Part shown: in pieces, positions 40,827 to 49,778 of the stretch
Layout of the letters: each line of letters starts with the position of its first letter
Position numbering within the stretch: position 1 is the first letter of the stretch
Assembly: GCF_021513135.1 (NCBI RefSeq)
Contig: NZ_CP090980.1
Location: 868,001 to 932,000, forward strand
Direction: 5' to 3'
DNA length: 64,000 nucleotides
Origin: Vibrio sp. SS-MA-C1-2
Lineage (GTDB): Bacteria > Pseudomonadota > Gammaproteobacteria > Enterobacterales > Vibrionaceae
Notes under the pieces: generated by a model
The model's input: the letters and a program-made list of their open reading frames with translations, nothing else
Databases searched by the model: none
What the model was told of the DNA's origin: nothing
Made by a program: the position numbers and the translations under genes

Positions 40827-43309
40827 CCGATAATTTGCCATTAGAGCTCATTTCTATTGAGGATCTGCCAGATAGTGTGGTTGATGGTTTAGAACCTCAA
40901 TCAATATTTTTAATGGTAGAGTTTTTACAGAGTATTCAGACCCCGCCTCATTGCCGAGGGCTCGGGCCTGTATTAAATGCATTGTTAAGGCTTGAGGAGT
41001 CTTACCCTGATCTTTTTAAACAAACCTTTGATCTTGAAAATACGTTACTTCATCAATTTTGTGAGTTAATTGTCAATAATACTATGGCTGATACTGAAAC
41101 ATTTAAAAATACAGCCTATCAAAAAAATTGGTGTGAGCGCCGTTATTTATATGTCATTTTACTTAAATATCATGAGTGTGAATCTAAAAGAGGGGTTGAG
41201 TTACATACACTTCTATTTTTTAAGCATTTCAGAAAACATGAAGAGTTTTTACTTGAAAAAGACAAAGCACTCAGCGCTGCAACAAGTTTTCGCTTATTAA
41301 GCTCTTATGCTGATTTTAATTTTCCTGTTGTTACATTGTTTAATAATACCTATCAGATTAGTGATACATATAAAGAGAAATATCAGTCATTAAAAGACTC
41401 CGAGAATTTTGCGTCAAGAGTTTCTGCTATCGCTAATTTTTATAAATTAGAGTGGGGAACAAGGCGATTTGCTCGCCGAAATTTTGATTTTAGAATGAGT
41501 TTCAATAAAGTTGGAAGTGAAGAGCAGTTAATTGGAGCACCTGATAATAGTATGGCTCTATTATTGAAGCTAAAAAAGAGTAAGAAAAAAGGGATTCCGG
41601 GTGATTTCCTTCCAGAAGAAGCGTATCCGCCATTGATGAATGTTAGGCTTCCTTTAGATGAAAAAGAGAAACCTAGCCATATTTTGCCAGATGCGTCTAT
41701 TTTATATGATGATCGTATTAAATCATCAAAAGTACTTAATATTTCGAGAAGTATAGGTAAAAGTCATAATCTTACATTGTTGAATAAGAATATCCTTCAG
41801 CCTCATGAGCTCTTTATTTTCTTAAATTGGTGTGAAGAACATAAGACAAATAAGAATAAAATTAAAGGGATCCCTCGCCACGAGCTCATTGCTTTTTTGA
41901 TGTTAACTTTGTGGACAGGGAAAGCATTAATAGACTTGCAGTATTTGACAATTATCAATGATCAATACGCTGATGGTAATGGTGTCTTTAAACTTAATGA
42001 GCATTATTATTTTAAGTTCCAATTAAAAAAAACAGTGATTAAAGATAAGATTCTTAAATCTGATATGTTGAACTCATCTTCACATGTGGCAATTACGCAA
42101 GTTCCTATATTCTTAGTCAGTTTTTTACATCTCAATAGTAAGAATATCAATGATCGTCTTCTTGCAATCAGTGAAGATAAACTAACTTTAACTGCAATTA
42201 ATCAGTTGTTGAAAAACTTCTCAAAGAAAAGTTATTTTCAGTTGAGTTTAAAACGGATCACTCGATTCACCCAAAACTATCTTCATGCTTCAAATTTATG
42301 TAATCCGGTGATTTTTGATTTTGCTTTTTCTAAAATGAGCTATTTAACCCGTGCACCTCGGCATTATCAACATTATACCTATGCTGAACTTCAAGATGGA
42401 ATATTTGGATTCTGGAAAAAGGTATATTCTCATGTTAAGAGTATGATCAATAATTTTGATGAGCCTTTGTTGGGAGAACAATGGCCATTAGATGGTTCTG
42501 TTGGCTCTTTTTATGTACTTAAAACCGACAAGCTCCAATCATTAGTAAATGAACTATTACTTAAATTAAAGCGCAGTATAAGCTTGTATCAGTCAGGGGA
42601 TATTCAGGCACTCATTCAATATCACAATGATTATGTCCTCTATATCACACACTTTATTCAATCGTGTACGGGGTATCGAGCGGTCAATCATCCTCTACCA
42701 TTTTTCAACTTCCATTTTTATGCCTATTCAGGAATGTGTATTAGCGATAAAGATACGATTGATTTTTCACACACCCGTGTTATTGCAATACCATCTGCAT
42801 TGAATCAGCAATTAGAAGAATATAAAAAGCACCTAATCAAACTGGGTCTAGCCTTCTCCTTAATTAATGAACCTATAGCAACACATGCAATTACAACGAC
42901 TAATGTACTTGTTCGTTCTGTAAGAGAAAAGTCGAGTGATAGAATAAATAAAATTATGAAATATAAAGAAGCTAAAATGAAAGAGGTTGGGCCATTATTT
43001 TATATTGAATACCAAGCTGGAAAATTTAAATCTCTTAATGTAACGACAAGCTGGCTCATGAGTAAATTTTATACGGGGGAAGATTTCATTCCTTCCAATT
43101 ATGCTAGGCACTTTTTAGCGAATTATCTGGAAGAGCATGGAGTTAGGAATGAATTAGTCTATTTTCAATTAGGTCATTGGAGCGTTGGCGAAATGCCACT
43201 TAGTATTGAATCAACATTAGGTACATCAGATGCTATTAAGGAGATAACTCCGGTTTTAGATTACTTAGTCAATGAGTTAGGGTGGGAGGTTTGCCCATCA
43301 AAGCTTTAG
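40823..43309 (+). CDS. Large tyrosine-recombinase-like protein, catalytically degenerate
   Basis: An 828-residue protein. Near residue 350 a segment (PRHELIAFLMLTLWTGKALIDLQYL) resembles the first catalytic box, but with Lys-Ala in place of the Arg. Near residue 755 NYARHFLANYLEEHGVRNEL followed by YFQLGHWSVGEMP matches the second box (RH) and the GHW box of tyrosine recombinases. I see no Tyr at the expected place after GHW. Most of the protein has no recognisable domain. This suggests a structural or regulatory partner of the next gene's recombinase, not an independent enzyme. Overlaps both neighbours. Confidence 0.7.
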   Translation: MTDNLPLELISIEDLPDSVVDGLEPQSIFLMVEFLQSIQTPPHCRGLGPVLNALLRLEESYPDLFKQTFDLENTLLHQFCELIVNNTMADTETFKNTAYQKNWCERRYLYVILLKYHECESKRGVELHTLLFFKHFRKHEEFLLEKDKALSAATSFRLLSSYADFNFPVVTLFNNTYQISDTYKEKYQSLKDSENFASRVSAIANFYKLEWGTRRFARRNFDFRMSFNKVGSEEQLIGAPDNSMALLLKLKKSKKKGIPGDFLPEEAYPPLMNVRLPLDEKEKPSHILPDASILYDDRIKSSKVLNISRSIGKSHNLTLLNKNILQPHELFIFLNWCEEHKTNKNKIKGIPRHELIAFLMLTLWTGKALIDLQYLTIINDQYADGNGVFKLNEHYYFKFQLKKTVIKDKILKSDMLNSSSHVAITQVPIFLVSFLHLNSKNINDRLLAISEDKLTLTAINQLLKNFSKKSYFQLSLKRITRFTQNYLHASNLCNPVIFDFAFSKMSYLTRAPRHYQHYTYAELQDGIFGFWKKVYSHVKSMINNFDEPLLGEQWPLDGSVGSFYVLKTDKLQSLVNELLLKLKRSISLYQSGDIQALIQYHNDYVLYITHFIQSCTGYRAVNHPLPFFNFHFYAYSGMCISDKDTIDFSHTRVIAIPSALNQQLEEYKKHLIKLGLAFSLINEPIATHAITTTNVLVRSVREKSSDRINKIMKYKEAKMKEVGPLFYIEYQAGKFKSLNVTTSWLMSKFYTGEDFIPSNYARHFLANYLEEHGVRNELVYFQLGHWSVGEMPLSIESTLGTSDAIKEITPVLDYLVNELGWEVCPSKL

Positions 43310-46300
43310 ATCATCAATTATTCACTGAAAAGAAGCAAGTTGAGATCCAAAATCAATTTAAGCTGGATGGCTTAATGCTGTTAAATACGAAAAGCCCTAT
43401 TGAGATCGATTCGTTGACCTTTGTTAGACGTGAGAAACTAAAAAAACAACGACAGAATCAGATTAATAAGGTTTTAAAGTGGATACAACGCTTACTCGAA
43501 ATTGATCTAAAGAAAAAGACAATCAGCTCAAAATCGTTAACGACTATTCAGAATAAATTCCCAAAAGAAACTGAGCAGTCAGATCTGTATTTAGGTTTAC
43601 TGGAACTCTTTTTAATCATATATAAAAAAATAACAGGGTTTAGTTATCCAGAGCTTTCGCATAGTGTGGAAATAAAGCGAGAGAAACCATTACTAAGACC
43701 TGAGGTGCTCTATTTGGAAAATTTATCTTCTTTCTTATATGGCATAATTGATAATCAATTAGATAGTAAGTTAGATCAGGAACAAGAGTTTGGTCAACTG
43801 GGGATGTTTCTCTGCTTAAAAGAGGGAATAACAATACAAAAAGACATCGTCGATTTGATAACAACGCAAGATAATTTACTTCGGTTTCATCAACAGTGGG
43901 TTTATCGTCAAGGTGATAATAATATATTGTTGTCACCGTTGGCCGAATCCTTAATTATGATGTATCGCATAAACTGGGATGCTAAAAAACCAAAGAAAAG
44001 CTTAATTGGTTGCATCAATCTTTATCTTGATAAGAAAGGTACAGATTTTCCATATTCTATATGCTTCAGTCATCTAAAATCTGCAGAGAAGATACAAACC
44101 GCTTTAATGGGAAGTGCTAGTCGTTTTGCATTGAATTCTGGTCTTTTATCAACAGTTAACTTATCCAATAATACTCTATTTCGCCTTATCCATAATAAAC
44201 CCGTTGAGAATCATCAATCAAGAGTGATTCAGACAACAGACATGCTTACTAAGCGGCAAGGGAGTTTATGGAAAAGAGTTTGTTCTTCTCTAAATGAGAG
44301 TGACCTTGTGGCTTATAGCCTGATCAAGGAAAAGACTGTTTCTAGCCAATTAGACCAATTGATGAAGTTATTTTCGTTACTAAAAGGGGCAAGTAATCAA
44401 CCTTTAAAAAAAACACAGTTACAACTTGCTCGAAATGCATTGATATCAAAACTAAGAGATGATCTTAGTTGTACACGTTCTGCAACCGAGTTGCCATGGT
44501 TATGGTTAGTAAAATCTTGGCTTTATAAATTGTTAAAACAAGGTGGAATGAAGAAGAAGTATTTACGAGAGAATACCATTGAAAGTTATATTAGGTATGT
44601 GGCTGAGCCATTTCTTTTAGAATTTATAGGGTGCGATCCTAGTTTATTATCAAGTGATGAATGGGCTGAAAAACTTAATCTTACGGCAGAATCTATTGGC
44701 GCTGCCAGCAAAAGAAAGTATGTATTATACTTTACTGAATTTTTAATTAATTCTGACGTTTGCCAAGGAATGAGCTTAACTGACTTAGATATCGCGATTT
44801 CCAAGCAAAATGTGGATGCGAATATTTTAAGTCATTATGAAGCTGATAAAGTTATTAAATTGTTACTGGATGAAGAGCATGTACTGACGGATTACGCATT
44901 AATTATCTTTTGTTTAGGGTTTTATTGTGGTCTGCGACGTGGAGAAATTACTGGACTCCAGTATCAAGATTTTGTTCACATTGGAAACTATGCTGTCTTG
45001 TCGATTCGAGCGAATGAATATAGAAAGCTTAAAACAACAAGTAGCGCCAGAAACCTTCCTATTGATGTTCTCATGCCAGAAGAGTTATTACGTTTTTTTA
45101 GTGATTATGTACAACGCCATAAACATCGATATACACAATATCGGAGCCTAATTTTTCCAAATAAAACAATGATTAATCGAGCATTTACATTATTAATAGA
45201 AGTGATGCGTGTTGTTACTGGAGATAGTTCATTTAGATTTCAGTATTTACGTCATTCATTTGCGAGTTGGAATTGGTTCTTGCTTAATCGAAGCGAAATG
45301 AAAATTGAAGATACGTTATTTAATCAAGCCTTTCTTCACAAATATCTAAGTATAGAATACCAATTGAAGTTGGAAAAGCGCTTAGGACTAGAAACGGCAA
45401 CTCGGAAAAAATTATGGGCATTATCTAGCTTACTTGGTCATTCTCATGTGAGTGTGACGACATCAAATTATATCCATATTGATGATTTTATCAATTTTTA
45501 TAAATATAAGAGTGATTTAAAACCATCCCGGAAATTATTAACTGAGCATTGGGGTTATAAGGTTGAACAAGGGTTTTCAGGACGACCGAGATTATCACTT
45601 GTACAAGAACAGAAGTCTAGTATTTATCAGCCAATAGATGTTGAATATCCGCTGCTCCATGATATTGTTGAGATCAGTGGGTTATTACCACAAGAGAAAG
45701 CATTGAAAGCCCCATTAACATTAGTTCAGTGCTGGCAGATAATCAGACGTAAGTTTAACCAACAGAATGTTTATGAAGTGGCAAATCATTTGGGTATTCC
45801 GGTCAGTGTTGTTCAGGGCGTATTTGGTATTGTTGATAAACATGCTAATGAACTTATTACTCAGAATCGATTATTAACACGACAATTGAGCCTGCTATTA
45901 AAAAATAAAAGACAACTCAAGCAATTGACTGAGTTTATACAACGATATCAAAGGTTTGTTTTTAATGGTAATGGAGTAGATACATCGTTTTATCAACCTT
46001 TATATCCTTTACTTAAAAACTTAGTTCGAGCTAAAAGCCATCTATTGAGAACGTCTGATACGAAACTAACGATACATTTACTCAAGTTAATGGCTGATTT
46101 GGAACTACCTCAAGATAAAATTGAACTGAAATGGTACATTAACATTGATGTCAGCGTTCTTTCGCGAGAAGAAATGAGAAAGGAAGGAGAGATATACACC
46201 CAATACTTAAGCTGGTGGTATCAAAAATTAAATCAATTGAATTTGAATGATATTCAGTTTGATGTCTATATCTCAAAGGATTCAACTGGGATTCTACCTT

Positions 46301-46515
46301 ATCTGAATAATGTAAAAAGACGCCCCATTATTACTGATGAGGCAAAATATTTAACTAATAAAAAAAGTTATGTGTCTATTCATTATCTGGAAAGGTTGGA
46401 GAGTAATATGCCGGCTATTATAGATGTCACTCAAAGTGCAAATAAAAAAGAGCGAAAAAAAGGACGCGCGCTTTTATTATTTTTTTATGGTTGTTTAGCA
46501 TCTATCAAGAAATAA
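43282..46515 (+). CDS. Giant tyrosine recombinase (1077 residues)
   Basis: The catalytic domain lies in the middle: YCGLRRGEITGLQYQDF with the first Arg near residue 550, a Lys region, LRHSFASWNW with His and Arg near 656, LLGHSHVSVTTSNYIHI with the third His near 719, and the nucleophile Tyr near 730. A SAM-like core-binding segment (NTIESYIRYVAEPFLLEFIG) precedes it. About 400 residues N-terminal and 340 C-terminal to these domains are not recognised, far longer than normal integrases (300-450). The C-terminal extension contains a possible HTH (VYEVANHLGIPVSVVQGVF). The GTG at 43282 overlaps the previous gene by 28 bases; a later start cannot be excluded. Confidence 0.85.
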   Translation: MGGLPIKALDHQLFTEKKQVEIQNQFKLDGLMLLNTKSPIEIDSLTFVRREKLKKQRQNQINKVLKWIQRLLEIDLKKKTISSKSLTTIQNKFPKETEQSDLYLGLLELFLIIYKKITGFSYPELSHSVEIKREKPLLRPEVLYLENLSSFLYGIIDNQLDSKLDQEQEFGQLGMFLCLKEGITIQKDIVDLITTQDNLLRFHQQWVYRQGDNNILLSPLAESLIMMYRINWDAKKPKKSLIGCINLYLDKKGTDFPYSICFSHLKSAEKIQTALMGSASRFALNSGLLSTVNLSNNTLFRLIHNKPVENHQSRVIQTTDMLTKRQGSLWKRVCSSLNESDLVAYSLIKEKTVSSQLDQLMKLFSLLKGASNQPLKKTQLQLARNALISKLRDDLSCTRSATELPWLWLVKSWLYKLLKQGGMKKKYLRENTIESYIRYVAEPFLLEFIGCDPSLLSSDEWAEKLNLTAESIGAASKRKYVLYFTEFLINSDVCQGMSLTDLDIAISKQNVDANILSHYEADKVIKLLLDEEHVLTDYALIIFCLGFYCGLRRGEITGLQYQDFVHIGNYAVLSIRANEYRKLKTTSSARNLPIDVLMPEELLRFFSDYVQRHKHRYTQYRSLIFPNKTMINRAFTLLIEVMRVVTGDSSFRFQYLRHSFASWNWFLLNRSEMKIEDTLFNQAFLHKYLSIEYQLKLEKRLGLETATRKKLWALSSLLGHSHVSVTTSNYIHIDDFINFYKYKSDLKPSRKLLTEHWGYKVEQGFSGRPRLSLVQEQKSSIYQPIDVEYPLLHDIVEISGLLPQEKALKAPLTLVQCWQIIRRKFNQQNVYEVANHLGIPVSVVQGVFGIVDKHANELITQNRLLTRQLSLLLKNKRQLKQLTEFIQRYQRFVFNGNGVDTSFYQPLYPLLKNLVRAKSHLLRTSDTKLTIHLLKLMADLELPQDKIELKWYINIDVSVLSREEMRKEGEIYTQYLSWWYQKLNQLNLNDIQFDVYISKDSTGILPYLNNVKRRPIITDEAKYLTNKKSYVSIHYLERLESNMPAIIDVTQSANKKERKKGRALLLFFYGCLASIKK

Positions 46516-46784
46516 TGAGTGAAAAAGGTGTGATTGATGAGAAATAATATTATTAATTGTCCAATTTGGACAGGCAGCAGTAGTGAGGTTTAATTATCTT
46601 ATTTATATAATGTTTGATCATAAAATTAATTTAAAATAGTTCTTATTTTAAATTAATAAGATAGCAGTAATTTATAAGGAATTATATTTTAAGCTATGGA
46701 CAATTGAATAATAAACGCTAGAATTGAAATTAATTAACTACTCGATTATTTAGATTGTGTCAGTAGTTAAGATTTGCAGTTGGA
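46516..46784. other. AT-rich gap after the recombinase trio
   Basis: No gene. A perfect 14-base inverted repeat at 46625-46638 and 46644-46657 (ATTAATTTAAAATA) forms a hairpin that could end the trio transcript. Confidence 0.5.
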
Positions 46785-46876
46785 GTAGAAGGGCGGCAAC
46801 CCTTCTACCCCGTACCGGCTGCCCAGACTTTGAAACCCAACCCAGCCGATGGATATATTCTAGCGAATTCCATCGG
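46785..46876 (+). ncRNA. Structured leader, possible cis-acting RNA
   Basis: Two strong hairpins: GTAGAAGGG/CCCTTCTAC (46785-46793, 46800-46808, perfect nine-base stem, loop CGGCAA) and CCGATGGA/TCCATCGG (46846-46853, 46869-46876). The stretch is visibly GC-richer than its surroundings. It ends 34 bases before a well-placed ATG. It may regulate the following small genes or be an independent RNA. It does not match a riboswitch class I know. Confidence 0.45.
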
Positions 46877-46910
46877 TTAGGGATAGATCTAATTTGATGG
46901 AGGTCGTGAT

Positions 46911-47120
46911 ATGACTCACACTCACACCCTTTACTTTCATAACTTAAAGCAAAGTATTGAAAGTTCATTGTTAATATTCTTTTCTTATTGGCAGTGTCTT
47001 GCTGATAAAAAACCAAACCTTTCAATAAGTCATAATTTTTATGACAATGTCACTTTCAGGTTCATAGGAAGCACTAGGTTCTCTCCCATTTGTCAGATAA
47101 GAGGAGAGAGATATGCTTAA
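46911..47120 (+). CDS. Unknown 69-residue protein
   Basis: Not recognised. It is supported by an excellent ribosome site (GGAGGT five bases before ATG) and by overlap of its stop with the next start, an arrangement typical of translational coupling. Contains aromatic residues and His (THTHTLYFHNL) and a hydrophobic stretch (SSLLIFFSYW) that could be a single membrane or amphipathic helix. Confidence 0.55.
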   Translation: MTHTHTLYFHNLKQSIESSLLIFFSYWQCLADKKPNLSISHNFYDNVTFRFIGSTRFSPICQIRGERYA

Positions 47121-47736
47121 TAATATGATTTCTATGACTGATTGTTTTCTTTCCAGTCAATCAAATTTGGAGCATTTTGCTTTAGGTTTAAGTTCCCATG
47201 TATTTTTTAATGAAACGAAACTCAAGCAGTGTCATGATTTGAGTCAAAGGCATTCTTGGATATACATGAAAAAGAATGCTCGTTTATTCATAAATAAATA
47301 TAAAAGAAATACAGCGGTTAGAAGCGCCCTTGCTCAATATAGAGACTATTTAACCATTGAACAACCCTCTGAGAAGACCTTATTTGATATGGTTACTCTA
47401 GTGAAACGGGATCTTACTCTACCGTTATCCCTCTTCTTTAATGTGATTAATCGTATTTCTAATCAAACAGAGATTGAGTCTTTGTGGATTCGACATTTAC
47501 GTTTTTGTCGTTATTTATTGCAAGCGATTAGACTTCAATCTATTTACCCTAAATCAGAAATAAGATTTAATGCGTTTATTATCTTTGTTGATGACAAATA
47601 TAATAAACACCTCCGTTGTTATTGCGAATCAAATAGCCCTAGTTATACCATTGATGGAATGACATTTACTAATGTCAGATTATATTTTAATGAATCAATC
47701 CTTAATCAAAATTGTTTAAATAAACCGATGTTGTAG
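47113..47736 (+). CDS. Unknown 207-residue protein of the integrated element
   Basis: Not recognised. Basic, with a long helical middle (YKRNTAVRSALAQYRDYLTI) and a C-terminal part with conserved-looking beta strands (IRFNAFIIFVDDKYNKHLRC). Preceded by GAGGAG and overlapping the 69-residue gene. It lies just upstream of the excisionase and integrase, so it may be a replication or regulatory protein of the element; this is position only. Confidence 0.6.
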   Translation: MLNNMISMTDCFLSSQSNLEHFALGLSSHVFFNETKLKQCHDLSQRHSWIYMKKNARLFINKYKRNTAVRSALAQYRDYLTIEQPSEKTLFDMVTLVKRDLTLPLSLFFNVINRISNQTEIESLWIRHLRFCRYLLQAIRLQSIYPKSEIRFNAFIIFVDDKYNKHLRCYCESNSPSYTIDGMTFTNVRLYFNESILNQNCLNKPML

Positions 47737-47776
47737 AGTGTTTATGGAACTTTACTAACGTTACCTTATTTATGAA

Positions 47777-47810
47777 CAGTTAGCTCTTAATTGTTTTTAA
47801 GAGCTAACTG
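47777..47810. terminator. Perfect 14-bp hairpin before the excisionase gene
   Basis: CAGTTAGCTCTTAA and its exact complement are separated by six bases. It probably ends the 47113 transcript. The following GGTTATT is not a strong U-run, so it might instead be an integrase or excisionase binding site. Confidence 0.6.
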
Positions 47811-47842
47811 GGTTATTGAAATTAATTATCATAGGAGTTCCT

Positions 47843-48079
47843 ATGGATCAGACATTGCTAACAACAAAAGAGCTCGCAGAGAAAATAAAATATACGCCGA
47901 ACTATATTAGCTCACAATTGCGAGATTCAATATTCATGGAAGGGATCCATTATATTCGACCATTTAAAGGTGGGAAAATTTTATATATTTGGGAAGCGAT
48001 TGAAGTTGAACTTTATCGTTCTGCATCAAGAAATCATATGTATATTCCAATGGCTGGAGGACGTATTTGTCATGGCTAG
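47843..48079 (+). CDS. Excisionase-like HTH protein
   Basis: About 78 residues starting MDQTLLTTKELAEKIKYTPN, a MerR/AlpA-type winged HTH of the kind used by excisionases to bind att sites. Next comes IHYIRPFKGGKILYIWEAIE with a basic wing. AGGAG lies just before the ATG at 47843; an upstream in-frame start lacks a ribosome site. Its stop overlaps the integrase start (ATGGCTAG), so the two are coupled. It probably directs excision of the surrounding element. Confidence 0.8.
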   Translation: MDQTLLTTKELAEKIKYTPNYISSQLRDSIFMEGIHYIRPFKGGKILYIWEAIEVELYRSASRNHMYIPMAGGRICHG

Positions 48080-49277
48080 TGTAGGTGTAAGAAATGAAAA
48101 GCTTTACTTGGACTTTATGTATCAAAAAGTACGTTGTAGAGAACATACTCAATTATCAAACAATTTAGTAAATGAGAGAAAGCTGCAGAAGTTGTTAAAG
48201 AAAATAGATGCAGATATTCGATTAGGGTGTTTTGTCTATCGAGATTATTTTCCTGACTCTCCCCGTGTTGTTAAATTCATCAAACAAGATAATGCCGCAG
48301 AATTAAAAAAGGAGGAGATGCTCGGCCATTATAAAAATGCAGTTCAACAAGTTCAAGGTCGTGGTTGTATTACATTTGAAGATTTCACTGAAGAATGGTA
48401 CGCAGAAAATGAAAGTCGTTGGAAAGAAAGTTATAAAGAGAGTATGAGAATTTATCTTTATAGCTACTTAGTTCCTCATTTTGGTGAGAAAGAAATGGAT
48501 AGAATAGAGCGGCATGAGTTGTTGAAGTTTCGAGCTGAAATAGCGAAACCGAGGGACAATGGAAAGAAGCTTTCGGCTGAATTTATTAATCATGTGATGA
48601 CACCACTTAGAATGATGTTGTCAGAAGCAGGTGATCGATTTGGCTTCAGAACACCATTTGAAAATATTAAAGCCCTGCGAATTGATAGACGAGATGTACA
48701 ACCATTTGATCTTGATGAAGTGATGTATTTTTTACAGCATATTCGCTTAGACTTTAAAAACTATTTTACTGTACGCTTTTTCACTGGGATGAGAACGTCT
48801 GAAATTGATGGTTTGAAATGGCAATATGTTGATTTTAAACGTCGAACGGTTTCTGTTCGTGAGACGTTTGTTCATGGGCGTATGGATACAGCTAAAACTA
48901 TTGGATCAGCAAGAGATATTCAAATGACAAGCTCAGTTTATGAAGCTCTGCAAGCTCAATTTAGAGAAACAGGTAATAATGAGTTTGTTTTCTGCAATAA
49001 AGCTGGTAATCCGCTGGATAAAAAGAATGTTCGGGATAGGGTTTGGAAACCTGCATTGATTGAGATGGGTATGAAGTATCGCCGTCCTTATGAGACAAGG
49101 CATACTTATGCTACTTTAATGTTAGCAGCAGGGGAAGCACCAGAATGGATTGCTCGGCAAATGGGACATACAACAACAAAAATGCTCTTTCAAACGTATA
49201 GCCGATTTGTACCTAACTTAACGAGAAATGATGGTAGTGCGTTTGAAAAACTATTGAAAGATAATGAACTGGATTGA
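48072..49277 (+). CDS. int: Tyrosine recombinase (island integrase)
   Basis: A 401-residue integrase. The N-terminal arm-binding part begins MASVGVRNEKLYLDFMYQKV (DUF3596/Arm_DNA-bind type). A core-binding domain follows (FEDFTEEWYAENESRWKESY). The catalytic residues are Arg in FTGMRTSEIDGLKW, His-Arg in ETRHTYATLML, His in MGHTTTKML and Tyr in FQTYSRF. The ATG at 48072 overlaps the excisionase stop; earlier codons in frame have no ribosome site. It lies 11 bases from a Ser-tRNA-like 3' end, the usual place for an integrase next to its attachment site. Confidence 0.95.
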   Translation: MASVGVRNEKLYLDFMYQKVRCREHTQLSNNLVNERKLQKLLKKIDADIRLGCFVYRDYFPDSPRVVKFIKQDNAAELKKEEMLGHYKNAVQQVQGRGCITFEDFTEEWYAENESRWKESYKESMRIYLYSYLVPHFGEKEMDRIERHELLKFRAEIAKPRDNGKKLSAEFINHVMTPLRMMLSEAGDRFGFRTPFENIKALRIDRRDVQPFDLDEVMYFLQHIRLDFKNYFTVRFFTGMRTSEIDGLKWQYVDFKRRTVSVRETFVHGRMDTAKTIGSARDIQMTSSVYEALQAQFRETGNNEFVFCNKAGNPLDKKNVRDRVWKPALIEMGMKYRRPYETRHTYATLMLAAGEAPEWIARQMGHTTTKMLFQTYSRFVPNLTRNDGSAFEKLLKDNELD

Positions 49278-49288
49278 CTTTAAATAAG

Positions 49289-49315
49289 ATAGGGTTCAAA
49301 TCCCTATTTCTCCTC
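49289..49315 (+). other. Attachment-site candidate: tRNA-Ser 3'-end remnant
   Basis: ATAGGGTTCAAATCCCTAT forms a perfect T-arm with the GTTCAAATC loop, followed by TTCTCC, like the 3' end of a tRNA-Ser. The rest of a tRNA is not present upstream, where the integrase gene is. This is what an attR duplicate looks like after integration into a tRNA gene. Confidence 0.65.
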
Positions 49316-49333
49316 TATATTAGATGTGGAAAG

Positions 49334-49358
49334 CCATTGATTTATCAGTGGGTTTTTT
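49334..49358 (+). terminator. Rho-independent terminator after the tRNA-Ser remnant
   Basis: CCATTGAT/ATCAGTGG stem followed by GTTTTTT. A tRNA 3' end plus its terminator without the tRNA body supports integration at this site. Confidence 0.75.
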
Positions 49359-49371
49359 GTGTCTAGGGAAC

Positions 49372-49512
49372 ATGAAACAGAAAGTGATCCAAAAGGAGTC
49401 ACTAGAAAGTTTAGTTAACTCATTTGTACCTCAAAGTTTGTTACAGCAACTAGAAAAGGATCTGATTATTTCAGCTCCTTTTTTTGGATTCGCACAACAG
49501 AGCTATGTCTAA
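49372..49512 (+). CDS. Possible 46-residue peptide, unrecognised
   Basis: MKQKVIQKESLESLVNSFVP, then QSLLQQLEKDLIISAPFFGF. Weak ribosome site GGGA. It could be a truncated gene at the island junction. Confidence 0.25.
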   Translation: MKQKVIQKESLESLVNSFVPQSLLQQLEKDLIISAPFFGFAQQSYV

Positions 49513-49778
49513 CCCTTTACCCAGCCACCGCCAGTTTGAGTCGATTTATCAAAACAATTATCAAGGATCAATTGTAATTTTGTGGATGCTAACTCAACAC
49601 CATTAAACTGACAAAGAGCTTCAAGCGCTTTATCTTCAGGAGAATAATTAGTATCACATAAACCAGTTGAATTATGGGAGTGCCAAATTTCAAATGGCTT
49701 ACTTACAATTTCAATATCTTTTTTTAGTTCTTCAACTGTTTCCCATACATCAGTAATTTGCTTTCTCACTTTAACCAT
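49509..49778 (-). CDS. Hypothetical 89-residue protein
   Basis: MVKVRKQITDVWETVEELKK with an amphipathic helix and a Cys-containing C-terminal half (LCQFNGVELASTKLQLILDN). I do not recognise it. The start has only a weak ribosome site. It lies in an otherwise empty stretch, so it may be real; confidence is low. Confidence 0.4.
   Translation of the reverse strand: MVKVRKQITDVWETVEELKKDIEIVSKPFEIWHSHNSTGLCDTNYSPEDKALEALCQFNGVELASTKLQLILDNCFDKSTQTGGGWVKG

Noticed and set aside
48072-49277. Earlier start at 47970 for the integrase
   Set aside because: The extra 34 residues overlap the excisionase in another frame and have no ribosome site. The ATG at 48072 overlaps the excisionase stop and begins a normal arm-binding domain.
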